DNA from: CAYVQE01 sp964633205
GTDB lineage: Bacteria > Myxococcota > B64-G9
Assembly (NCBI GenBank): GCA_964633205.1
Contig: CAZWFN010000180.1
Span: 1 to 10,994 of the forward strand
Length of the DNA stretch: 10,994 bases
Reading direction: 5' to 3'
Positions 1-7,700 of the stretch are shown in pieces. A program made the translations under genes and the position numbers. The notes beneath the pieces are model-generated. The model was not told the origin of the DNA. It searched no databases and worked only from the letters and a program-made list of their open reading frames with translations. How positions within the stretch are numbered: position 1 is the stretch's first letter; the number at the start of each line of letters is the position of its first letter.

Positions 1-9
1 GGCGGCTCG

Positions 10-94
10 ACCTCCCCCCGCGCGTGCCGCGCGGGGGGAGGTGACTGTTGGCTGATCGCTCAGCTCAATCAGAAACCTCTACAGCGCGGATCGC
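10..94 (+). repeat. Dispersed repeat with GC-rich hairpin, left copy
   Basis: A perfect inverted repeat spans 10-42: arms 10-24 and 28-42 (15 bp, C-rich then CGCGCG) around the 3-nt loop TGC. It is followed by GTGACT and about 50 nt of tail. Positions 19-94 align without gaps to the reverse complement of 10919-10994: 65 of 76 positions match by hand, including 19-46 (28 nt, all identical) and 76-90 (CCTCTACAGCGCGGA). A further shared block, GCTCAAGTTC at 160-169, suggests that homology continues past a stretch of roughly 57 extra bases in this copy. There is no T tract after the stem on either strand, so a Rho-independent terminator is unlikely. A REP-like or other interspersed extragenic palindrome is the better reading. 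Copy number elsewhere in the genome cannot be judged here. Confidence 0.8.
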
Positions 95-265
95 CCAGTA
101 CCCGCGTTTTCGCCCAGGCCCGCCGGTGACGGCCCGGGGGCGACCGAGGTGCGGCAAGGGCTCAAGTTCAATCAGCGAAGGCCGATGATCCGCTCGAAGC
201 GTTAGCTGGTTCGATTGCAGTATTTGTGTAGCCCCGCTGGCTGCTGGAGCGATTGGAGCCTTACC

Positions 266-2344
266 ATGGGGTGCGAACGACGACGAACGATGCGTTTTGC
301 ACTCGAGGCCGCGGATTCCGCGATAGAAATCGCCGATCGGCGCATGGCGCTCGCGGAGCTGGGCGGCGGCGGGCTGGTGCTGCGGCTGAACGCTGCCGAA
401 TCCCTCTGCCTGGACGGGCGGGAGGAGCTGTCGGCGCGGCTACGCCTCGCGGGCCAGGCCCCCTTCGGCTTGCGGCTGCGGCCGCTGCGCAGCAGGCAAC
501 GGGGCGGCGAGCTGCTGGTCAGCAGCGCCTTCACCGGCCTGGATCGCGATGCCCAACAGCGCCTGTCGCGGTTCCTGTTGAATCTGCTGATACACCGACC
601 GGTGAGTCGGCCGGGTGGGCTGGCGGGGCCCGAGCTGGGGCGCTTCCAACGCCGCGGTGTGTTCCAGAGCTTGCTCTATCACAGTCTGGGCCGCCGCCAG
701 CTGATGCGCGTCGAGCGCAACGGCCGGCGCATCGGCCCTTCGCTGCGGGTGCGCGGAACGACGGTGGAGGCGGCCCGGTCGCTGTTGGTGGCCGACGTGA
801 TCGGCGCTGTAGGCGATGTCCTGGCGCCCGGTGCCGAGGTCGAGCTGGTGCTGGCCGGCCCCAACTCGGTGGTCCGGTTCAGCTCCGGTATCTGGCGGAT
901 GGCGCCGGGGCGGGTCTGGTTGACCCTGCCACCGGCGGTACGCGCCGGGGGATTTCGCGACTCGTTGCGCGTCGAGCTGTCACCCGGGCTGGGGGTGATG
1001 CTGGCACTGGTCCATCCACGCCAGAGCGGGCTGCGCCTGACCCGACCGGTTTTGGACGTGGCCGCCCACGGTTTGTCCTTCGCCCTCGATCCGGCCCGTG
1101 ACGCCTTGTTCCCGGGCGAGCGGCTGGACCGGCTGATCGTGAATACCCCACACGGTCCGGTGCGCGCCCGAGGCGTTTTGCGCTCGGCCGCGGCGCGACC
1201 GGGTCGCTCGACCCTGCGCGCCGGGCTGGAGCTGACCGGCTTCGCCGCGGCGCAGGACGCCGAGCGCTACCGCCGCTTCGTCTTCGAGATGGCCCATCCG
1301 CGGGTGCGCCTGGTCGGACCCGGCGAGGTCGAGCTGGCCTGGCAGGCACTGGAAGCCTCAGGCTATGTCGATCTGCTCGATGAGCAGCAACACACCGCGC
1401 TCCACGGCCGTTTCGCGCGAGCGTGGAACGGCTGCGCCAGGCAGCCACAGCGCGGCCGTTTTTTCCTGGTCATGCGCGGCGAGCGGCCGGTGGCCACCGC
1501 GGCGGCCAATCCCCTGTATCCGCGTACCTGGCTGCCGCACCACTTCGGCGTCGACCGCACATTGCGCCGGCAGGACCGGCGGCTGCTGTTCGACTTCGCC
1601 CGCGAGACCTATTCGGGCATCATGCACCTGCTGCGCCAGCTGAGCCCGGCGACGTACTTCGTATTCTACTTCGACGCGGCCAAGGGCTGGCACGAGCTGG
1701 CCTTCCGCCGATTTCTGGACGCCTACCGGCAGCCGGCCGACTACCTGTGGGACCGCTTCGTGCTCTACCGCGCCGACCCGCGCAGCCCGGCCGCGGAATC
1801 GTCGGCTGCCGGGTTGACCGTGGTCGCAGCCGACGAGGTCCAGCGCCACCGGCTCGGCTGTCGGCTGCTGCGCGCGCAGAGCCCGATCGAGGTCGACGCC
1901 TACAGCTACCGGCCGGACGAGATCGATCTGCGCGCCTTCTCCCGCGCTTGCCGCGACCGCGGCTTCGAGCGCGAGCGCTGCATCCTGGTGGCCCGGCGGC
2001 AAGGTCGAGACCTGGCGGCGCTGGTGGCCGAATGCGGCGACGACGGGCTCAATCTGTTCAATCTGTTCAATTGCTGCCGGCTGTTTGCACTGGATCCGAA
2101 CGGCCGCGAACCGGCGGTGCGCCGCGCTCTGCTGGCAGCCGCTCGGCGTTTCTATCGCCGCCGCGGAAAGGCGGGGTTTCTATTTATGGCGCCGGCGGAC
2201 GATGAGGACCCGCGCGCCGTGGCCGGGTTGGGGCTTGTGCGCGAGGCCGCCGGACAGCGCTGGTTGGCCAGGCGTTCGCTGATCCCGGCCTACCTGCACT
2301 ACGTGCGCGAGTCCATGGGCATGGTGACGGTCGCCGATGGCTGA
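266..2344 (+). CDS. YcgR-N/PilZ-like c-di-GMP receptor fused to a GNAT-like C-terminal region
   Basis: This is a 692-residue soluble protein with no signal peptide or membrane segment. Residues about 20-110 form a small beta-rich domain that may be a degenerate PilZ-like fold. Residues about 165-230 resemble the N-terminal barrel of YcgR flagellar-brake proteins (the GAEVELVL and VWLTLPP segments). Residues 231-340 resemble PilZ: R231-x3-R235 is followed 29 residues later by D264-V-A-A-H-G269, matching RxxxR...(D/N)xSxxG except for Ala in place of Ser. The C-terminal half (about 345-685) looks like two GNAT-like lobes; the second has paired strands near 572-610, an ARRFYRRRGK helix near 626-635 and a GLGLVRE strand near 654-660. 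The acceptor substrate is unknown. The ATG at 266 was chosen because GGAG at 255-258 sits 7 nt upstream; the in-frame ATG at 290 has no good ribosome site. It converges with the E1-nitroreductase gene. The PilZ/YcgR assignment is fairly secure; the GNAT assignment is inferred from pattern only. Confidence 0.75.
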   Translation: MGCERRRTMRFALEAADSAIEIADRRMALAELGGGGLVLRLNAAESLCLDGREELSARLRLAGQAPFGLRLRPLRSRQRGGELLVSSAFTGLDRDAQQRLSRFLLNLLIHRPVSRPGGLAGPELGRFQRRGVFQSLLYHSLGRRQLMRVERNGRRIGPSLRVRGTTVEAARSLLVADVIGAVGDVLAPGAEVELVLAGPNSVVRFSSGIWRMAPGRVWLTLPPAVRAGGFRDSLRVELSPGLGVMLALVHPRQSGLRLTRPVLDVAAHGLSFALDPARDALFPGERLDRLIVNTPHGPVRARGVLRSAAARPGRSTLRAGLELTGFAAAQDAERYRRFVFEMAHPRVRLVGPGEVELAWQALEASGYVDLLDEQQHTALHGRFARAWNGCARQPQRGRFFLVMRGERPVATAAANPLYPRTWLPHHFGVDRTLRRQDRRLLFDFARETYSGIMHLLRQLSPATYFVFYFDAAKGWHELAFRRFLDAYRQPADYLWDRFVLYRADPRSPAAESSAAGLTVVAADEVQRHRLGCRLLRAQSPIEVDAYSYRPDEIDLRAFSRACRDRGFERERCILVARRQGRDLAALVAECGDDGLNLFNLFNCCRLFALDPNGREPAVRRALLAAARRFYRRRGKAGFLFMAPADDEDPRAVAGLGLVREAAGQRWLARRSLIPAYLHYVRESMGMVTVADG

Positions 2345-2351
2345 CCGGGCC

Positions 2352-4631
2352 TCAGCTGTCGATCTGCAGCACGTCGGCGAGCCGGCGCCGCAGGGCGCGG
2401 GCCGACGGGGGATCGGCCCGCGCGACCCGGAACAACATGGCTTCGAATTGCCCCCCGCCCACCGGCAGCAACTCCAGGTAGCGCCGGCGCAGTTCGGCCA
2501 GCTTCTCGAGCTGTCGCCGTTCGAGGCCCGGCTCGGCGCGCTCCAGCCGCGGAAAGACGTAGCTGATGGCGGTCATCGGCTGGAAGGCCAGCCCATGGGC
2601 GGTTGCCGCCAGCCATACCCGCTGCATGGCCCGGCCGCCGCGGAAATAGGACGCCGGATCGCGGCCGGCCGTGGTGACCAGGCCCACCGCTGCGGCGGCG
2701 GCCACCGCGCGGCGCGAGATTTTCAGCAAGGCCCGGCCGCCGCCCACACCCGCGACCAGCTTCATCGCCTTCCAGGACGAGACCACCCGCATGGCGGCCA
2801 CGTCGGCCGGCGACAGCTCCAGGGTGGCGATATCGAGCCCGTCGCGGGTGCGCTCGGCTTCCTCGCGGCTCCAGCGCATCTCGGCCATCATCTCGCGGTG
2901 CATGGGCCTGGACAAAAACCGCAGTCGGTCGCCCTCGCCCAGCAGCGCGCCCATGGCGGCCAGGGCGTCGCTGTCCTCGATCAGGTGCAGCGTGGCGCCG
3001 GCGCTCTCGGCCGCCCGGCGCATGGCCGCGGCCGCATCCGGTGCCAGCGCAACACGCTGGCCGAGCTTGCGGTTTGTCACCCGGGCGGCCACTTGGTCGA
3101 CCAGCTGCGGCCAGGGGTGATCGGTCGCGCCGGCTGCGAAGCGCACCCGACACAGCAGGTCGGCCTGCCCCGGCTCGGGCTGCAGGGCGATCTCGGCCCG
3201 GCGGCCGAGCGTGGCGGCGGCCAGGGCAAGGTTCTCGGCCACGGCGCCGAAGGCCAGCCAAGTCGCGCTGTGATCCAGATCCAGAAAGGACTCGGCTCGC
3301 TCCCAGTCCGCCAGGCAGTCCAGGTGGTCGGTTCGCCAGATGAAGCGCCAGGGCTGGTTGTTGCCGCCCGAAGGGGCCAGCAGGGCGTGCTCGACCAGGT
3401 AGCGCACCTGCTCGGGCCCAGGCGCACCGCCACCGCCGGCGACCCGATCGATGCGGGCTTCGGACAGCGCTTCCAGCGGGGCCTCGACGTCGAGCGCTCG
3501 ACACTCCTCGGTGGCCACCCCGCTCCCCTCGGCCACCAGCGACTCCAGATCCACGTAGAAGCGACCGGAATCGCGCATCTGGCCGAGCAGGATACGCCGG
3601 GCGGTGTCGCTGACCACAGCCGCACCCAGCGTCACCCCCGAGCCGAGTTGGGGCCAGGACGAGACACTCTCGCCGATCTCGACCAGCGAGCCGGCGGCCC
3701 GGGCCGAGATGCCCTGGCCCAACAGTTTGAACACGATCGGCACCTTCTGCTCGGTGGTCAGCCCCTCGAGCCGGTCGGCCTCCAGCGGGCCGGCCACGCC
3801 GTGGAACAGGGGGCGGTCCGGCTCGCGATCGAAGCGCTCGACGTCGATCAGGCCCCGGTCAGCGGTCTCCATTACCACCGGAATGCCCAGCTGGCGGGCC
3901 CGCTGGCGCAGCCGCACCTTGAGCGCCAAGTTGTCGCATTCCTCGATGACCAGGTCCAGCCGGCCGCCTTCCAGCAGGAAAGCGTCCAGACTGGTCGCGT
4001 CCAGCCCGCGCGGGAACAGGCGCACGCGGAGGTAGGGGTCGATGGCCTGCACCTCGCGGGCGGCCAGCAGGGCCTTCTCGACGCCCAGCTGCGCCACGCC
4101 GGCCCGCAGCCGGTTGAGGTTGGACAGGCCCAGCACGTCCATGTCGGTCAGGCGCAGCTCGCCGGCGATGCCTTCGAGCGCCAGAGTGGTGGCGATGCCG
4201 TGGCCGACCGACAGCCCGACCACGCCGACCCGCTTGGTCGCCAGCTGGGATTGCTCCTCGGGGGTGATCTTGTAGCGGTTGCGATCGAGCCGAACGCGGC
4301 GGAACTCCGCGGCCGGCAGGCAGTGGACCAATGCGGCGCTCCAGGGGTAGTAGACCCAGGTTCCATAGTGGGCCGAGGGGCGATCACCGAGCCGCTCGGC
4401 GGCCCGGCGCGCCAGCTCGGCCTCGTCCTCGCAGCCGGGATCGAGGCAGCCTTCGAGCTCGCGCAACTGCTCGTCGATCGCATCGCAGCAGCAGCGCACC
4501 CGGTTTTCGGCCAGCAGCGACTCGAGGCGCAACCGATCTTCGCTGCGATCGAACTGCAGCAGCTCGGGCTGCCACGTCCGATCGCCGGGACTGCTGGCGG
4601 CCAACTCGATCAAGCGGGATTCGAGGTCCAT
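2352..4631 (-). CDS. Rv1355c-type E1/ThiF-like adenylation domain fused to nitroreductase-like domain
   Basis: This is a 759-residue, probably cytosolic protein. Residues 1-115 are mostly helical and carry a Cys cluster (C47-C48-C49, then C62 and C67). Residues about 130-350 are a ThiF/E1 Rossmann domain: the G136-VVG-LSVG143 nucleotide loop, D163-M-D165, N171-L-N173-R174, K186, and a C232-D233-N segment at the usual E1 aspartate position. The CxxC zinc pairs typical of MoeB/ThiF are not seen. Residues about 405-735 are nitroreductase-like: LAPS (418-421) and NNQPWRF (424-430) at the N-terminal FMN site, and a helix near 666-690 (RAMQRVWLAATAHGLAFQP). The same domain pairing and length are known from the Mycobacterium Rv1355c family, often labelled MoeY; a role in molybdopterin synthesis is not established. 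E1-like domains adenylate a carboxylate, and nitroreductase folds do flavin redox chemistry; the substrate here is unknown. AGGA at 4641-4644 lies 9 nt upstream of the start. The long opposite-strand ORF over this gene is a shadow. Confidence 0.88.
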   Translation of the reverse strand: MDLESRLIELAASSPGDRTWQPELLQFDRSEDRLRLESLLAENRVRCCCDAIDEQLRELEGCLDPGCEDEAELARRAAERLGDRPSAHYGTWVYYPWSAALVHCLPAAEFRRVRLDRNRYKITPEEQSQLATKRVGVVGLSVGHGIATTLALEGIAGELRLTDMDVLGLSNLNRLRAGVAQLGVEKALLAAREVQAIDPYLRVRLFPRGLDATSLDAFLLEGGRLDLVIEECDNLALKVRLRQRARQLGIPVVMETADRGLIDVERFDREPDRPLFHGVAGPLEADRLEGLTTEQKVPIVFKLLGQGISARAAGSLVEIGESVSSWPQLGSGVTLGAAVVSDTARRILLGQMRDSGRFYVDLESLVAEGSGVATEECRALDVEAPLEALSEARIDRVAGGGGAPGPEQVRYLVEHALLAPSGGNNQPWRFIWRTDHLDCLADWERAESFLDLDHSATWLAFGAVAENLALAAATLGRRAEIALQPEPGQADLLCRVRFAAGATDHPWPQLVDQVAARVTNRKLGQRVALAPDAAAAMRRAAESAGATLHLIEDSDALAAMGALLGEGDRLRFLSRPMHREMMAEMRWSREEAERTRDGLDIATLELSPADVAAMRVVSSWKAMKLVAGVGGGRALLKISRRAVAAAAAVGLVTTAGRDPASYFRGGRAMQRVWLAATAHGLAFQPMTAISYVFPRLERAEPGLERRQLEKLAELRRRYLELLPVGGGQFEAMLFRVARADPPSARALRRRLADVLQIDS

Positions 4632-4708
4632 CCGAGGTCTTCCTCGCTCCCCCCGGTTGCGCCTCCAATTATCAACCGTAACATTCCAGCGGGAGAAGAC
4701 ACCAGCCG

Positions 4709-4730
4709 CCCTCGCGGGCCGAGGGCCCGC
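4709..4730 (+). other. Two overlapping, mutually exclusive hairpins
   Basis: CCCTCG (4709-4714) pairs with CGAGGG (4720-4725) over a 5-nt loop. GCGGGC (4714-4719) pairs with GCCCGC (4725-4730), also over a 5-nt loop. The two share bases, so only one can form. They lie in the divergent intergenic region, upstream of the candidate hybrid-kinase promoter. No T tract follows. In GC-rich DNA such short stems can be chance; no function is assigned. Confidence 0.3.
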
Positions 4731-4734
4731 CGAC

Positions 4735-4764
4735 TTGACCGCCGAGCGGTGGCGGGCCTACAAG
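4735..4764 (+). promoter_or_regulatory. Candidate sigma70-like promoter for the hybrid kinase
   Basis: TTGACC (4735-4740, 5 of 6 to consensus) and TACAAG (4759-4764, 4 of 6) are separated by 18 bp. An inverted repeat, ACCGC-CGA-GCGGT (4738-4750), overlaps the -35 box and spacer and could be an operator. Transcription would begin near 4771, leaving only about 5-11 nt of leader before the GTG start. Either the message is nearly leaderless or the true promoter lies further upstream. Confidence 0.35.
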
Positions 4765-4775
4765 GTGGGTGAGGT

Positions 4776-7700
4776 GTGGCCGTGAGCATCAACTGGGCAC
4801 AGTTGGTATTCGTGGCGGTGGCCCTGCTGACCGGCACGACCTACCTGGTGTTGGCCGGGGTGACCTGGCGCCAGGGGCCGCGGACCCGCTACCGGCGGCT
4901 GTGGGTGGCCTTCTGCCTGACCGGTGCAGTGCACATTCTGAGCCTGCCGCTGAGCACGGTGGTGACCACCGCCGTGGCTGGCGATGTCGTGGTGCGCTTC
5001 TCGATGTCGCTGTCCTGCGCCGTGCTGGCCCTGTTCTTGTGGTTCTCCTTGGCGTTCGCCGGTCCGGTCCGCGGTGGCCGCGCGCTCGGGGGGGCCTTCA
5101 CGGCGGCGGCCGGGGCTCTGGTGGTGGCGCTGTGGGCCGGTGACTGGGTGATGGCCGGGGTGGCTGGCAGCGAGTTTTCGCGCTATGCGCCGGTGGCCGG
5201 TCCGCTGATGCCGATCTTTCTGCCCTTCGATGCGCTGGCCTGGGTAGCCCCGGGGGTAATTCTGTTTCGGTCCTGGCGGCGGGCCGCAGGTGTGGAGCGC
5301 AGCCAGCTGGGCTACGTGTTGCTGGCCACCGGCTTCGGGCTGGTGGGCACCTCGGGCTATCTGCTGCCGGGCATACTCCGGTCCCAGACCCTGTACGCCT
5401 TTCTGCCGGCGGTTCTGCTGCCCCTGTTCCCCTTGACCATCACCACCGCCATCGTGCGCCACCGGCTGTGGGGCATCCGCACCATCCTGCACCGCACCGC
5501 CGCCTGGCTGGTGCTGTCGCTGGTGCTGGTGGTGCCGGTGGGCGCAGCGCTGTGGCTGGGGGCCCGGCTGCTGCCGCCCATGTCGGCGGAGGCGCTGGCG
5601 CTGCTGCTGTCGGCGCTGTTTTTGGCCGCCTTCGCCTACCTGCGGCGGGTCAAGCCGGTGGTCGATCACTGGTTCCAGCGCCGCGAGCTGGACCGGCAGC
5701 GGATGCTGGAGCGCTTCGACCGTGAGATGGCGGCGCTGCGGCGGCCGGGGGAGGTGGCCGAGCGGCTGCTGGCCACGCTGGCCCAGGCGGTCTACCCGCA
5801 GCACGCGGCGCTGTGGCTGCCGTCGCCGGCGGGCACGCCCTGGTTGGTGCTGCGCCGGCCGGACGACGGCCGGCGGCCGGAGCCCGGGCCGCTGGGCCCC
5901 GAGCTCGCAGGGCTTGACGCCATCGAGGCGGCCGGCGGGGCGGTGGACCTGGACACCATCGAGCCGCGACCGGACTGGTGCGCGGCGCTGGCGGCCGGGG
6001 GCATCCGCCAGCTGGTGCTGCTGGCGCAGGCGGGCCAGCGGGTGGGGCTGCTGGAGCTGGGCGAGAAGGCCAACCTCAAGCCTTACTCGCGCGAGGACCT
6101 GGAGTTCGTCGAGCAGCTGTGCGCCAGCGGGGCGGTGGGGCTGTCGAACGCGCTGCTGTTCGACCGCTCGGACGCGCAGCGGCGCGAGCTGGTGGAGCTG
6201 TCGGCGACGCTGGAGCAGCGGGTGGTCGAGCGGACCGACGAGCTGCGCCGGGCCAACGAGCGGCTGCGGGACCTGGACCGGCTGAAGAGCCGCTTTTTCG
6301 CCAACATCAGCCACGAGCTGCGCACGCCGCTGAGCCTGGTGCTGGCGCCGCTGGAGTCGATGCTGGACGGCGAGCTGGGCGAGCTGGACGGCGGGCAGCG
6401 CGAGCGGCTGGCCGGCATCCAGCGCAATGCGCTGCAGCTGTTGAAGCTGATCGACGACCTGCTGGACCTGAGCAAGCTGGAAGAAGCGCGGCTGCGGCTG
6501 CGGCTGGCGCCGGTGGAACTGGCCGCTCTGGCCGAGCGCATCGTGGACACGGCGGCGCCGCTGGCCGAGCGCAAGCGGATCGTGCTGGCGGTGCAGGCGG
6601 AGGCCGAGGCGCAGATCGAGGCCGACGAGGAGAAGCTGGAGCGGGTGATCGTCAACCTGGTGGGCAACGCACTGAAGTTCACCGACGCCGGCGGGCAGGT
6701 GACGGTGGTGGTCGGGCAGGAGGGCGATGAGGCCTGGCTGCGGGTGTGCGACGACGGCATTGGCATTCCGGCCGACCAGCTGGAGGTGATCTTCGACCGC
6801 TTCCACCAGGTGGACGCCTCGGTCACCCGGCGCCATGGGGGCAGCGGCATCGGGCTGTCGCTGGCCCGCGAGCTGGTGGAGCTGCACGGCGGCCGGCTGG
6901 ACGCGGCGGCGGCCGAGGGCCGCGGCAGCACCTTCGAGCTGCGCCTGCCGCGCACCGCGGACGGCCTGCCCGCCGAGCGCATCGAACGCCGCCGGCGCGA
7001 CCAGCCGGTGGACCAGCGGCGCCGGGCCGAAGACCGCGGCCTGCCCGAGTGGAATGATCAGATCCGCGCCAGCCAGCGTTACAAGTACCTGGACATCGAC
7101 CGGGCCACCGAGCGGCGGGTGGTCCAGCGCCAGAGCCCCGCCGGACCCAAGGCGGCCCGGTTGCTGGTGGTCGACGACAACCCCGAGGTGCTGCAGTACC
7201 TCGAGCAGGTGCTGGGCGACCGCTGGGAGCTGTGGCACAGCCAGGACGGCGAGCGGGCGCTCGAGCTGCTGCGTGCCCAGCGCCACGACCTGGTGCTGGC
7301 CGACGTGATGATGCCGGGCATGAGCGGGCTGGAGCTGTGCCAGCGCATCAAAGGGGATCCGCGGCTGCAGGCCACTCCGGTGGTGCTGCTGACCGCGCGC
7401 AGCGGCGAGCAGGCGCGCATCGAAGGCCACTACGTGGGCGCCGACCAGTACCTGAGCAAGCCCTTCAAGCCGGCCGAGCTGCGCGCGGCCATCGAGGGGC
7501 TGCTGGCCGGCCGCAGCCGGCAGAGCGAGGCGGCCGCCCACCGGCGGGCGGCCTCGCTGGAGACCCTGCTGGCCGGGCTGGCCCACGAGCTGCGCAACGC
7601 CTGCCACCAGGCGCGCAACGCCCAGACCGCCGCCGGCGAGATGCTGCGCCGCGAGCTGGACGCCGAGCGCGATGCGGCCCTGATGGAGCGGCTGGAGCGG

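Noticed and set aside
221..226. TATTTG as a -10 box for gene 1
   Set aside because: There is no -35 match at suitable spacing; the nearest TTAGCT is only 13 bp away.
4668..4673. GATAAT on the minus strand as a -10 box for the E1-nitroreductase gene
   Set aside because: There is no acceptable -35 hexamer 16-18 bp upstream. It lies in the only AT-rich patch of the intergenic region, so a promoter nearby is likely but not locatable.
2337..4772. 811-codon open frame on the plus strand
   Set aside because: It is antisense to the E1-nitroreductase gene. Its translation is His/Gln/Gly/Pro-rich without domain motifs, while the minus strand carries clear ThiF and nitroreductase signatures.
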